Shown here piece after piece: positions 34,271 to 43,578 of a stretch of DNA of 64,000 bases. The translations under genes were made by a program, and so were the position numbers. This DNA comes from Bacteroidota bacterium (GTDB lineage: Bacteria; Bacteroidota; Bacteroidia; Cytophagales; Cyclobacteriaceae). The stretch's first letter is position 1; each line of letters opens with the position of its first letter. A model generated the notes under the pieces. That model did not search any database. It was not told the DNA's origin and worked only from the letters and a program-made list of their open reading frames with translations. Where the stretch lies: contig JAEYWY010000017.1 of the NCBI GenBank assembly GCA_023428695.1, positions 62,001 through 126,000 on the forward strand, given 5' to 3'.

Positions 34271-34531
34271 TTATTGATCGCGGAAACGGAGCTTGAAAAA
34301 TAGCAGGGTCGACGCCAGCATCAGCGTTAGCATGTTCGCGGCAATCACGGGAATATCGTTTTGGATAAATCCATAGATAAGCCACAGTAAAACCCCAAGA
34401 CAAAACAGGGAAAACATACCCAGCGAAAGGTCTTTGGCTGACCTGCTTTTCCACGTCTTGATGACTTGCGGCAAAAAAGCGGCAGTAGTCAGCGAACCCG
34501 CAACCAATCCAAGAACCTGAATTACATTCAT
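34271..34531 (-). CDS. SemiSWEET sugar transporter
   Basis: An 86-residue three-helix protein of the SemiSWEET/MtN3 family that forms dimers to transport sugars. The conserved Pro-Gln motif lies at residues 21-22 in FLPQVIKTW, and helix-3 Asn-rich DIPVIAANMLTL is also conserved. Bacterial versions typically have this length. No sugar-metabolism operon adjoins it, though the GH9 glycosidase gene is next on the same strand. Confidence 0.9.
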   Translation of the reverse strand: MNVIQVLGLVAGSLTTAAFLPQVIKTWKSRSAKDLSLGMFSLFCLGVLLWLIYGFIQNDIPVIAANMLTLMLASTLLFFKLRFRDQ

Positions 34532-34683
34532 AACACAAAAAGCTTAATTTAAGCTGTCACAAAGATAACAGCCTCATTCCACTTACGTGGGAAATGTAAT
34601 TAAAGTTTACGCTGATACAACTTCAACCGATTGCGCTATTTCGTCAACCGAAAGCGTTGCCTGAAGACTGGAATCAATCCTGG

Positions 34684-37164
34684 TCACTTGCGTGCATTCA
34701 ACATTCGATCCGCAGCGATAATCAGGAATAGATAATCGGTAGTCCCGCCACCCAGTACGTACTCGGTTTGCTGCCACAGGAATGGCCACGTCAACATTTC
34801 GGGATAGTCGGGTCGTATCAATGCCGTTCCGGATCCGACGCCACCGGGGATATAGGACCAGTCGGCACGATTAAACCCATATGCCGTTGTTAATGAATTC
34901 GACCCCACACCGGACGCAAATGAAGCGGTGTTTGTACCCGGGTGGCACCCCAGAATGAAGTTGATCGCGTGAAGCGCATAACTACTCGGGAAAATGTCCG
35001 GGAAGTACCTGTGCAATAAGTAGTGTTTTACACCCAGGCTTTGAATACCCCAGCCGGCGCCCCAGATGTCGGGCTTGTACGGAACTCCATAAGGATTTTC
35101 CTTCTCCTGAGCAGCAACCTTTTCTGCATACTTGCGAACTGCATCCTGAACAGCCTTGGTCAGCGATTTATTTTTCAGGTCGTTGAGAACGGGGGCCACA
35201 ATCCATCCTGTGTAATCAATGCTGTTGACAATTGCTTCCTTTTGTGAGACAATCCATGACGCATACTGACGATCAGAGGTACTCCGCCACAATTCGACAG
35301 CTGCACTTAAACGATGCAATGGATTTCTCTCCGTCGTGTTCTGATACAACTCCCTGGCAATACGCAGGCATTCGTTGGCGAGAGTCGGATTGAAATCTTT
35401 CAGCGCCCGATAGGCTGCCGCAAGCGCTGCAGATGTCTGCAATTGTCGATACGGATTTTCTTCGGTGAATATCCACCTGTCATCCGGAGAGCCTGGATAT
35501 CCAACTTCGGGAGCTTTCCCCGACGCAGGCTCGCGAAAAACAACATTGTCTGTCATGTTCACTGCGTCACCAAGCAACACGTATTGTCGCAATGTCGGGC
35601 AGATCACACCACGGTAAAGGCGACCAAGAGAATTGTACCCTGCAACCACAGGCAGTACACCATGTTCAATTTGTTGAAGGAAGTCATCCTTTCCATCCGG
35701 TAGCTGAATCTCAACTACTTTGTTTTGTTGATCAATTGTAGTGTTGTCGTAATCGGGCTGAAAGTATTCCCGGATAAGTGAGAGCATGTGAATCGTTTCA
35801 ACCTGAGATTCAATACGCAGATCGAAATCACCGGCGTCGTGCCACCCACCCTGATCAAGACCGGGAACGTGTTCACCGGGTTTGAACCGATCCTGCAATG
35901 CAGAGGAGCCCTGGATGTAACCATCAAAATGATTGTGATTCAACGGCGCCATTCGCGCATCATCCAGATGACACGCTCCGTGCCACACCCGATAACGTTC
36001 ATTTACCCGCATGTGACACATTTGTGCCGGCAGAAAATATTCAAGCGTGGGCTGCCATACATGACGTGCATAAACATCATCGGCAATCTGAAAAGGACTG
36101 GTTGCGAAGTCGCCATAACGGATGCGGTACATGCCGGGCTCCGTGACTTTGGTGAAATCAAACTGCAGGTAGCGATATCGTAGGAACTTTCCCCATTCGG
36201 CCGGCGTCTGCTCCAGTACCTTTTTCGGTCCCTCCGGTGTAAGGCGTTCAAGAACCGCCGGAAGGCGGCGGGAGTCATTCAGGTCGATTTCAATATTGGC
36301 GATCTTGGGTTGTGCCGGGTGATAACCAACCTGCGACACCTGAACCACAGGTTCGTGCTGCCAGTTGGCAATCGCATGAGGTGTAACAAGCCATTCTATC
36401 GCATTTGTCGTGGTGTTTGCCGGAACTAGTGAGCGCACAACATACCATCCGTTGTTATGCCTGCCTCTGCCGTCAATCAGTTGAATCTTATTGCTCCCAA
36501 GATTTTCGATGATCAATCGCTGGCGATCAGACTCCGGAGCGATCGTAATCTTCCTACCTTCTGCAAGTGTTTGAATCTGCCATTCACCATCGCTGTCCCG
36601 ATACATAGGCCCATTTGCCTGGCGGGGAAATATTCCGAACTCATCGTCGGCGTAATACGATTTACCAAACAGAAATCCCGGAAAGAATTCCATGTTAAAA
36701 CCAACCTTACCCACCCATTCGGCAGGAAGTGGTTTTTCGAGGTCAACAATGATGCGGAAGGACCGACCTTCAGGACGGACTCGCAACATGTATGCAAACT
36801 GCAGATCCGGATAGATGATCGGATTAAATCCTTTGCGATCTTTTGACTCATCAGGATACTCCATCCTGACACTAACCTCCTGTGTCGCGCGGTCAACAAT
36901 GCGTTTACCAACTTTTGGCACTGGTTGCCATTGTCCGGGCGCGGGTTCCAGGCGCAGGTCACCATTCGTGGCAACACGCAAGCCGTTTTGAATTATACCC
37001 ACCCCACCCTGGTGACTTTCGGGGTAAAAATCATGCGCGAGCATTACGTTCAGGCCCGTCATCTCGAGGTATTCCTGATCATTGAGGCGCAGTGTTTCAG
37101 TCTGGCCATAGCTGGAAATCAAAGGCACCACAACGGCACCGATACTGAACAATTTTCTCATCAT
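34684..37164 (-). CDS. Glycoside hydrolase family 9 (endoglucanase-type) protein
   Basis: About 826 residues, secreted (signal peptide MRKLFSIGAVVVPLISSYG). An N-terminal Ig-like/cellulase-N domain (about 265-360) precedes a GH9 (alpha/alpha)6 barrel at the C-terminal half. GGWHDAGDFDLRIESQ carries the catalytic Asp pair. NFILGCHPGTNTASFASGVG and TEYVLGGGTTDYLFLI are GH9 signatures, the Glu in TEYVLGG being the probable acid. It likely cleaves beta-1,4-glucan or a related glycan outside the cell. No SusCD pair or other polysaccharide genes surround it. Confidence 0.87.
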   Translation of the reverse strand: MMRKLFSIGAVVVPLISSYGQTETLRLNDQEYLEMTGLNVMLAHDFYPESHQGGVGIIQNGLRVATNGDLRLEPAPGQWQPVPKVGKRIVDRATQEVSVRMEYPDESKDRKGFNPIIYPDLQFAYMLRVRPEGRSFRIIVDLEKPLPAEWVGKVGFNMEFFPGFLFGKSYYADDEFGIFPRQANGPMYRDSDGEWQIQTLAEGRKITIAPESDRQRLIIENLGSNKIQLIDGRGRHNNGWYVVRSLVPANTTTNAIEWLVTPHAIANWQHEPVVQVSQVGYHPAQPKIANIEIDLNDSRRLPAVLERLTPEGPKKVLEQTPAEWGKFLRYRYLQFDFTKVTEPGMYRIRYGDFATSPFQIADDVYARHVWQPTLEYFLPAQMCHMRVNERYRVWHGACHLDDARMAPLNHNHFDGYIQGSSALQDRFKPGEHVPGLDQGGWHDAGDFDLRIESQVETIHMLSLIREYFQPDYDNTTIDQQNKVVEIQLPDGKDDFLQQIEHGVLPVVAGYNSLGRLYRGVICPTLRQYVLLGDAVNMTDNVVFREPASGKAPEVGYPGSPDDRWIFTEENPYRQLQTSAALAAAYRALKDFNPTLANECLRIARELYQNTTERNPLHRLSAAVELWRSTSDRQYASWIVSQKEAIVNSIDYTGWIVAPVLNDLKNKSLTKAVQDAVRKYAEKVAAQEKENPYGVPYKPDIWGAGWGIQSLGVKHYLLHRYFPDIFPSSYALHAINFILGCHPGTNTASFASGVGSNSLTTAYGFNRADWSYIPGGVGSGTALIRPDYPEMLTWPFLWQQTEYVLGGGTTDYLFLIIAADRMLNARK

Positions 37165-37589
37165 AAGGTAAAGTGTTACGTTACGACGTTCCATCTTCTA
37201 TTCAATTTTAGGACAGAATAACTGAAATCAGCGAAACGATCAATGTTAAATGTGTCGGGCGGGAAAGATATCTATTGTTAGAAGCTGGTTCCGCGAGAAT
37301 TATCGCTCAAACCAGGTTTTCCGACAGCGCAGTTTCAGGTTGAAAAGTTTCACGTTTCAGGTTCCTTCGAAATTGCGCCGAATAAACCTAAGCGAGTCGT
37401 CGCTGGATCATGGATGATTCTTAATTTCTCATATTTCTCATTCATAATTTCTTGCGTTACTCCACGAAGAAGAACAGGCATTCAAGTCAGGACAAAACAA
37501 ACCTGGAGCTTGCGACTCGAGGCTTGCATCTCTTGCAAAACTCTCATTTCGGAGCGAAACAAAGTAATGACTTTACTAATTTCAGCTTA
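37165..37589. other. Gene-free stretch between GH9 and Gfo/Idh genes
   Basis: Contains three GTTTCA units (37332, 37348, 37354) in a small cluster related to the repeat between the leucine tRNA genes. No gene, terminator or RNA was seen. Confidence 0.4.
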
Positions 37590-38690
37590 TCATACCTTTA
37601 TGCGCTTCCCGCCCGCAGCTATCGATTTATAAATCGCCTCAATCACTTTCATATCGCGGACACCTTCTTCGCCGCTGGCTGTTGTCTCACGGTTTTCGAG
37701 AATACACTTTGCCATGCCGTCCATCTGGTAAGCCTGATGGTTGACCACGGGAAGATTCAATTCACCTTTGTTCGTCCGGCCCCGAATCGGTCCGTAACCG
37801 AAGGCAGGTCGCAGCTCAAGCCAACCCTCTTCTGCGCTGATGAGTAACCGCTCAAGAGACGATGCATAGCTGGTCGAGCAAACTGCAACTTCACCGCCAG
37901 GAAACTCCATTTGCCATGTGATCGTCTCGTCAACCTCGGCGAATTTCTTTGGATCGGTCTTGTACTCCTGCGCTGTGACATACACCGGTTCGGCGCCGAC
38001 ACTATAGCGTGCGCCCTGAATCGCATAGATGCCAACATCCATCATGGCCCCGCCACCCGCCAAAGCTTTTTTTAGACGCCACTGATCCGGGTTGCCGATC
38101 CTAAACCCCATTTCACTATGGACAATCTTAACTTTTCCAAACTCCTTCTTCTGGCCAACACGCATCGCCTCTTGTGTGAACGGTTCAAAATGTAGGCGAT
38201 ACCCAACGAAAAATCTAACCCCGGCTTTCTTACATGCGTCGACCATCTCCTGCGCCTCTTTGACACTCACGGCAACTGGCTTCTCACAAATCACATGCTT
38301 GCCGGCTTTTGCGGCGCGTATCACATACTCGTGATGCATACTATTTGGCAAGACGACGTATACAATGTCGATATCTTTGTCATTCGCAATTTTGTCAAAG
38401 GTCTCGTAGTTGTAGACGTGTTGATCCTTGATACCAAACTGCGATTTCCATTTGCCGATTTTCTCTGGTGTTCCCGTAACGATACCACGGAGTTCACAGT
38501 GCGTTGTCTCCTGCAGGGCAGTGGCTAACTTGTGTTCGGCATAATAACCGAGGCCGACAAGGGCCACGCCAAGTTTTTTCTGAACGTGACGTGAAAGGCC
38601 TGCAGCGTTGACGTTGGCTCCGGGCATTGTAAGAAGAGATGCACCGGCAGTGAGGGTTGAGAGGAAGTTTCTCCGGGTTTGTTTGTTCAT
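37590..38690 (-). CDS. Gfo/Idh/MocA-family oxidoreductase, Tat-exported
   Basis: A 366-residue NAD(P)-dependent sugar/polyol oxidoreductase. A twin-arginine signal (KQTRRNFLSTLTAGASLL, Arg6-Arg7) predicts export of the folded enzyme with its cofactor. A Rossmann motif GVALVGLGYYAE follows. HVICEKPVAVS contains the conserved EKP of the family. The C-terminal domain includes GGGAMMDVGIYAIQ. The closest named group is glucose-fructose oxidoreductase-like. The start at 38690 gives the twin-arginine peptide (38729 is upstream). Confidence 0.87.
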   Translation of the reverse strand: MNKQTRRNFLSTLTAGASLLTMPGANVNAAGLSRHVQKKLGVALVGLGYYAEHKLATALQETTHCELRGIVTGTPEKIGKWKSQFGIKDQHVYNYETFDKIANDKDIDIVYVVLPNSMHHEYVIRAAKAGKHVICEKPVAVSVKEAQEMVDACKKAGVRFFVGYRLHFEPFTQEAMRVGQKKEFGKVKIVHSEMGFRIGNPDQWRLKKALAGGGAMMDVGIYAIQGARYSVGAEPVYVTAQEYKTDPKKFAEVDETITWQMEFPGGEVAVCSTSYASSLERLLISAEEGWLELRPAFGYGPIRGRTNKGELNLPVVNHQAYQMDGMAKCILENRETTASGEEGVRDMKVIEAIYKSIAAGGKRIKV

Positions 38691-38759
38691 AGGGTTTGGT
38701 TTTGATTTAGAAAAATAGTCGTGTTTCACATAACTTTAAAGAAAATTTACACGGGAGTT

Positions 38760-39188
38760 TTGAATAAGGTCATAATAAGGGAAGCAACAACCGGGGATCT
38801 TAGCTCATTAACCGTCTTGCTCGGACAATTGGGATATACCCTTGAACCTGAAGAACGCGAACGGAAGATGCGAGTGTTTCTTGGTGACGGTTATCGGGTT
38901 CTAGTGCTTGAGGTGGATGGGCACCTTGCGGCATTCATTGCGCTACACATCTTCGAATCCTTTCATCTGCCCGGCCGGACAGGCAGGATTACCTCATTCT
39001 GCGTTGATGAAAAACACCGCGCAAAAGGAATAGGATCAGAGTTACTGGTTTCAGCTCAGCAGTTTCTTAAAGAACACCAATGTCGGAGAATTGAAGTAAC
39101 AAGTAACGACCGAAGAAAGGACGCTCATCAATTTTACGTGAGACACGGTTTCTCAGCAGGATCAACGAAGTTTGTGAAGGACATCTGA
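38760..39188 (+). CDS. GNAT-family N-acetyltransferase
   Basis: About 142 residues. The acetyl-CoA site is GRITSFCVDEKHRAKGIGSELL (R/Q-x-x-G-x-G/A as RAKGIG), with VLEVDGHLAAFIALHIFES before and RKDAHQFYVRHGF at the end. No ATG opens the frame: I use TTG at 38760 (MNKVIIREAT), while GTG at 38721 is the longer choice, so the start is uncertain. It is divergent from the Gfo/Idh gene and converges with the MocR gene. The acceptor substrate is unknown. Confidence 0.8.
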   Translation: MNKVIIREATTGDLSSLTVLLGQLGYTLEPEERERKMRVFLGDGYRVLVLEVDGHLAAFIALHIFESFHLPGRTGRITSFCVDEKHRAKGIGSELLVSAQQFLKEHQCRRIEVTSNDRRKDAHQFYVRHGFSAGSTKFVKDI

Positions 39189-39199
39189 TTGCTGAGAGC

Positions 39200-40633
39200 T
39201 TATCGATAGTCCTTGATAAGCTTACCAAGTGTTTTGATTCCCTCCTCAACCTGATCACTCCACGATTCTCCAAAGCTGAGACGGAAATAATTCTCGAATC
39301 TTCCCTGGGGTGAAAAGATTTGTCCGGGCGCAATACCAATGTTGTGACGTAGCGCGCGCTTATGTAGTTTGAAAGAGTTGATCTTCTTGTTCAATTCAAT
39401 CCAAAGCACGAAACCACCTTCAGGTCGGGTCACACGTGTGTCGTCGGGGAAGTATCCCGAAATTGCCTGTAAATATCGCAGGCAATTTCGATGCAGTGTT
39501 CTGCGGAGGTTTCGCAAATGCAGTTCGTATCTGCCGTTTCGAAGAAACTCGGCAATGGCGGCCTGACTGAGCGTATTGGTCGAAACAGTGTGCATTCGCT
39601 TCAGCGCGATAATTTGTTCCTTGAATCTGCCTGGTATCGTCCAACCGATGCGGTAACCGGGGGCAAGTGATTTTGAAACCGATGAGCAATGAAGCACAAG
39701 TCCCTTCCTGTCGAACGACTTGCATGTTTTTGGTCGCGTTTTACCAAAGAACAATTCACCGTAGATGTCGTCTTCAATCAAAGGAATTTCTTTCTTCGCA
39801 AGCATGTTGACCAATCGTTTTTTATTTTCGTCAGGCATGCAGCTTCCGAGCGGACTGTTAAAATTATTTACGAAAAGACACGCCTTGATGTTGAACCGGT
39901 CAATGGCAGACTCAAGATAATCCAGGTCAGCACCGGTTCGTGGATCGGTTGGGACTTCGACAACGTTTAGTCCATGGCTTTCCATCAATTGAAAGATTGC
40001 ATGATAGGTAGGGCTTTCAATAGCTATGGCATCGCCGGGTTTTGTAACCGCTTTTACACACAACGAGAGCGCTTCAACTGCGCCGGCTGTGACAACCACG
40101 TCGTCTCCCGTTATCGAACCACCCCAGTTAAATGACTGCCGTGCAATCTGTTTCCTTAGTTCTTCGTTGCCCTGAACATGTTCGTAATGCAGACAACTCG
40201 ACGGCGACTGTCGTACAACATGCATGAGCGCCTTATTCAGTTTTGCCATGGGCAGCATCGACTCAGACGGAGCAGCCAGTGCAAAGTTCAACAGGCGCGT
40301 TGAACGAAGGTCGAGATAAACGCTGTTGATCATCTCGTTGATGCTAACCGGAACGACATCGTCCGGGGTATCGCTTACTTCGGGAAGATCGAGAATGTGG
40401 TTTGGCGAATACTTTACGTAATAACCTGATTGAGGTCGCGCTTCTATAAGGCCTTTGCTTTCGAGAAAATAGTACGCCTGAAACGCTGTACTCAGACTTA
40501 TTCCCTGCTCGCGACTAAGTGCACGAACAGAAAGCAGCCTATCTCCTACCTTAAGGACGTTGCGTGCAATGAGTTGTTCAATGCGTTCTGCTACTTCGTG
40601 ATACTTGTAATCAGCCTGTACGGTTTCCCTCAT
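39200..40633 (-). CDS. MocR-family PLP-dependent transcriptional regulator
   Basis: A 477-residue MocR/PdxR-type regulator: N-terminal GntR winged-helix DNA-binding domain (about 8-75, VGDRLLSVRALSREQGISLSTAFQAYYFLESKGLI) and a C-terminal class I aminotransferase-like domain with PLP-binding Lys in CSSVSKSLAPGYRIGW. Such proteins sense PLP or amino acid derivatives. No pdx genes are adjacent, and the target is unknown. The divergent neighbour is the HTH/unknown pair; farther on lies the aminotransferase cluster. Confidence 0.88.
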   Translation of the reverse strand: MRETVQADYKYHEVAERIEQLIARNVLKVGDRLLSVRALSREQGISLSTAFQAYYFLESKGLIEARPQSGYYVKYSPNHILDLPEVSDTPDDVVPVSINEMINSVYLDLRSTRLLNFALAAPSESMLPMAKLNKALMHVVRQSPSSCLHYEHVQGNEELRKQIARQSFNWGGSITGDDVVVTAGAVEALSLCVKAVTKPGDAIAIESPTYHAIFQLMESHGLNVVEVPTDPRTGADLDYLESAIDRFNIKACLFVNNFNSPLGSCMPDENKKRLVNMLAKKEIPLIEDDIYGELFFGKTRPKTCKSFDRKGLVLHCSSVSKSLAPGYRIGWTIPGRFKEQIIALKRMHTVSTNTLSQAAIAEFLRNGRYELHLRNLRRTLHRNCLRYLQAISGYFPDDTRVTRPEGGFVLWIELNKKINSFKLHKRALRHNIGIAPGQIFSPQGRFENYFRLSFGESWSDQVEEGIKTLGKLIKDYR

Positions 40634-40702
40634 AAGGTCATTTCGATTGGACCCATGAAATTAACTGATCTGGTCGATTTGTTAGATTTTTGAACTGTTT
40701 TT

Positions 40703-41224
40703 TTAGGAGAACCAGTTCTTTCCTTTGGTGAGATTTTTGAGGATCGGGTTCACGAACGCGGATTTCATAAGGCACGCGGCCTTGATTTGAGTTAGTTTAA
40801 TTTTGTTAACGGGAAGCATAAAGCCGGTGACGTCATAGGGCTTCAGGCAGATGACGGTGCATCCATCCAGGAAAACAATGTCGTCAACAGCCGTGATGAT
40901 AAAACCTTCGCCTGTAAGCGAACTGCTAATGGCGACGCAATTGCCACCCTGCTTGCTTTCCATGAGAATATTGAAAATCATGTGAATCTCGCGCGCCGTC
41001 TCAATCACTTTCTCACCCAACCGAAGATCCGCGCCCCTGATTATTCCTTTTGTATCGCCTTTCATTCCCCAGTTTCTTTGTTCCGGTTTCTCGATCTTCG
41101 CGGAAATGCGAAATATCGATGCCATCGCCCAAACATCGTATAACGGTCGGGCTACTGTATGAAAGGACGGATTTTTGTTGCACGCAGGCCACAAAACAAC
41201 ATTGTCGGCGACGGATCGCCACAA
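40703..41224 (-). CDS. Conserved-looking protein of unknown function, coupled to HTH gene
   Basis: 173 residues if started at TTG 41224, one nucleotide after the HTH stop (TGA-G-TTG); an ATG at 41128 would give 141 residues. Codon use looks coding over the full frame. The sequence is soluble, with helical N-terminal (RPLYDVWAMASIFRISAK), a possible substrate loop WGMKGDTKGII, and beta-rich C-terminus ending AFVNPILKNLTKGKNWF. No known domain. Its position implies translational coupling with the XRE-type regulator, but nothing in the sequence shows toxin or enzyme activity. Confidence 0.6.
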   Translation of the reverse strand: MWRSVADNVVLWPACNKNPSFHTVARPLYDVWAMASIFRISAKIEKPEQRNWGMKGDTKGIIRGADLRLGEKVIETAREIHMIFNILMESKQGGNCVAISSSLTGEGFIITAVDDIVFLDGCTVICLKPYDVTGFMLPVNKIKLTQIKAACLMKSAFVNPILKNLTKGKNWFS

Positions 41225-41225
41225 C

Positions 41226-41486
41226 TCAGGAATTTTTCGTGTCCCATTTGTTCAGATAACAAAAAAACTCACCAATGCCTATTTTATGAATCGCGAGCAG
41301 CCGGTGCAGACTCTTCAACGTGAGGTTTGCTTTTCCTTTTTCGATCCGCCAGTATTGAATCATCGGTAAACCAAAGTCGCTGGTAAACTCCTTTATACTG
41401 TCATATCCCATTCTTAACCTGAGCTCAGCCAACGCATGGCCTATGTCTTCCATGATCGACTGTAATGAATATTTTGTTCTTCTCAT
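41226..41486 (-). CDS. XRE-family helix-turn-helix regulator
   Basis: An 86-residue small XRE-type DNA-binding protein. The HTH spans about 20-67: LRLRMGYDSIKEFTSDFGLPMIQYWRIEKGKANLTLKSLHRLL. Start at 41486 is set by a perfect AGGAGG Shine-Dalgarno (41492-41497 on the complement) 5 nt before the ATG; the longer frame start at 41504 overlaps it. It is followed by 1 nt, then the gene of unknown function. Such pairs often autoregulate; no operator is visible. Confidence 0.8.
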   Translation of the reverse strand: MRRTKYSLQSIMEDIGHALAELRLRMGYDSIKEFTSDFGLPMIQYWRIEKGKANLTLKSLHRLLAIHKIGIGEFFCYLNKWDTKNS

Positions 41487-41826
41487 AACTACCTCCTTTT
41501 TCACGTCAGATTATCTCCTGTGATAACGATGAACTGATATTCATATATGAAAATTGATTGCCACCTCCGAAATACCGGGACAAATCACCCTCGCGGAAAA
41601 AATCGTTTGCTCGTCGGTATATGTGGAACACGCTCCCCACGAAAGACAGCTCATTCCTGCCCGAACTGACGCAAAAAACCACAACCCGGCTGCGTATTCA
41701 TACAGACAAAAAGGATCACCGAATATTACAAACCTTTGGTGTGCTCATTATGTTCATAAAAATGCAGCGCGCCGGCGGTATGCATTCTCCGAATTATTTT
41801 TACATTCGGACGCTAAATGAAATGAC
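41487..41826. other. Gene-free stretch before the sulfotransferase-like gene
   Basis: Two overlapping plus-strand frames (41554-41820, 41558-41830) have poor, mutually conflicting composition and are not credible. Likely promoter DNA for the divergent genes; no clear signal seen. Confidence 0.4.
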
Positions 41827-42537
41827 GTGATCATCAATTCCATTTCCGGGCCGCGAAACATTTCCACCGCGTTTATGTATTCATTCGCCCAGCGACCTGA
41901 TACAAAGGTGCTGGACGAACCGTTCTACGGCGTCTATCTTGCGAAGACAAACGCAGACCATCCCGGCCGGGAAGAGATTCTGCAAAGCATGTCCGTAGAT
42001 GAACGCACGGTGGTTGAAAGCATTTTTTCGCATAAGGACAAGCCTGTGGTGTTTGTCAAGAACATGGCTCATCACATCGAGGTTACCGATCACGACTACG
42101 TCAACGATATCACTAATCTTTTTCTGATCAGAGATCCTGCCCACATTATCGCAAGCTATACACGCGTTATCGAAAAGCCGACGATGCGCGACATTGGGAT
42201 TGAGTTCCAGTATAATTTGTTTTCGACGTTATGGAGGCGCGGATTGCGACCTCTTGTCGTTGATACAGCGTTGCTGCTGGAAGATCCGGAATCCGTATTA
42301 CGGCACCTTTGTACACATCTCGATATTCCGTTCTACCGTGAAATGCTTTCCTGGGAAACCGGACCGAAGCCTTACGACGGAATCTGGGCCCCACATTGGT
42401 ACGACAACGTTCACCAGTCTACAGGCTTCCTGCGACGTGACCCCGGACCGTCGACGGTGCCTGAAGAATTGACCGACCTCTACGAACAGGCACGTACCTG
42501 CTACAATAAGTTTCTACCATTCGTAATTCATCCGTGA
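41827..42537 (+). CDS. Sulfotransferase-like protein
   Basis: A 236-residue protein of the sulfotransferase-like P-loop fold. INSISGPRNISTAFMYSFAQRPDTKVLDEPF is the PAPS-type phosphate-binding opening of this family, and LFLIRDPAHIIASYTRVI is the second PAPS-binding element. Start is GTG at 41827. It is 3 nt before a class IV aminotransferase, indicating a two-gene operon. Many members are annotated from this pairing, but substrate and activity are unproven. Confidence 0.7.
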   Translation: MIINSISGPRNISTAFMYSFAQRPDTKVLDEPFYGVYLAKTNADHPGREEILQSMSVDERTVVESIFSHKDKPVVFVKNMAHHIEVTDHDYVNDITNLFLIRDPAHIIASYTRVIEKPTMRDIGIEFQYNLFSTLWRRGLRPLVVDTALLLEDPESVLRHLCTHLDIPFYREMLSWETGPKPYDGIWAPHWYDNVHQSTGFLRRDPGPSTVPEELTDLYEQARTCYNKFLPFVIHP

Positions 42538-42540
42538 ACC

Positions 42541-43446
42541 ATGCTTCAAACTTATAATCCAAAAAATGCAAATATCCTTGTCCACGTTGGCGGAAAGCTG
42601 CTGCCACGTCAGGAAGCAAAAGTCTCAGTCTTCGATAGTGTGGTGCAGGGCGGTGACGCTGTATGGGAAGGTTTACGGGTTTATGAAAACGGAATTTTTT
42701 GTCTCGACAAACACCTCGACCGGTTGATTGATTCTGCTCATGCACTCGCATTCGCAGAAATCCCAAAAAAGGAAGATGTTAAGAAAGCCATATTCGAAAC
42801 GCTTGAAGCTAACGGCATGCGCAACGGTGCACATATACGCCTAACGCTCACGCGTGGCGAAAAGGTGACTTCGGGAATGGACCCACGCCTTAACACGAAA
42901 GGCCCCTGCCTGATCGTGCTCGCCGAATGGAAACCGATCGTGTACGACAACGAGTCGGGTATACGGGTCATAACCTCTTCGCAACGGCGGAATAATCCAC
43001 AGTTTCTCGATTCCAAAATCCACCACAACAACTTACTGAATAACATACTTGCGAAAATCCAGGCGAATGTTGCGGGCGCCGATGCAGCCATTATGCTCGA
43101 TCACAACGGATTTGTTGCCGAACTAAACGACACAAATTTGTTTCTCGTCACGAGCGGCAAAGTAATGACACCTCCCGCCGACGCATGCCTTCACGGCATC
43201 ACACGCGGCCTGGTTATCGAAATTTGCAATGATCTGAAAATACCGCTCGTCGAACGTAATTTGTCCCTGACGGAGTTTTACACTGCCGATGAGGTTTTCG
43301 CGACGGGTACGATGGGCGAGTTAACGCCCGTAGTTGAAATCGATGGAAGAAAAATAACATCGCGGCAACCGAAGTCCCTGCTTGACGTAATCAGAAAAGA
43401 ATTTGCCACACGCATTCCCACGCTGGCTGAACCACTGCCGTTCTAA
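42541..43446 (+). CDS. Class IV aminotransferase (branched-chain/D-amino-acid type)
   Basis: A 301-residue PLP-dependent fold-type IV aminotransferase. KVSVFDSVVQGGDAVWEGLRVYENGIFCLDKHLDRL is the N-terminal family signature; the PLP-binding Lys lies in FLDSKIHHNNLLNNILAK. GADAAIMLDHNGFVAELNDTNLFLV and VFATGTMGELTPV follow. It could act on branched-chain, D-amino or other acids; a dedicated IlvE lies 3 kb downstream, so this one may serve a different substrate. It is in a two-gene operon with the sulfotransferase-like gene. Confidence 0.87.
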   Translation: MLQTYNPKNANILVHVGGKLLPRQEAKVSVFDSVVQGGDAVWEGLRVYENGIFCLDKHLDRLIDSAHALAFAEIPKKEDVKKAIFETLEANGMRNGAHIRLTLTRGEKVTSGMDPRLNTKGPCLIVLAEWKPIVYDNESGIRVITSSQRRNNPQFLDSKIHHNNLLNNILAKIQANVAGADAAIMLDHNGFVAELNDTNLFLVTSGKVMTPPADACLHGITRGLVIEICNDLKIPLVERNLSLTEFYTADEVFATGTMGELTPVVEIDGRKITSRQPKSLLDVIRKEFATRIPTLAEPLPF

Positions 43447-43578
43447 TCTCCAAAACTGATCTGGTTAAAATAACAAAAACTGAAACTGTTATGTTTCCGT
43501 TATAATGTTGTGTTTTGCTTATCAGTTCTGCTTTAACAGCAGGCTGTGTGTTATCCGACCAGTTTAAAGAATGCATTT

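Noticed and set aside
41554..41830. Two overlapping plus-strand frames before the sulfotransferase-like gene
   Set aside because: They conflict with each other and neither has credible composition.
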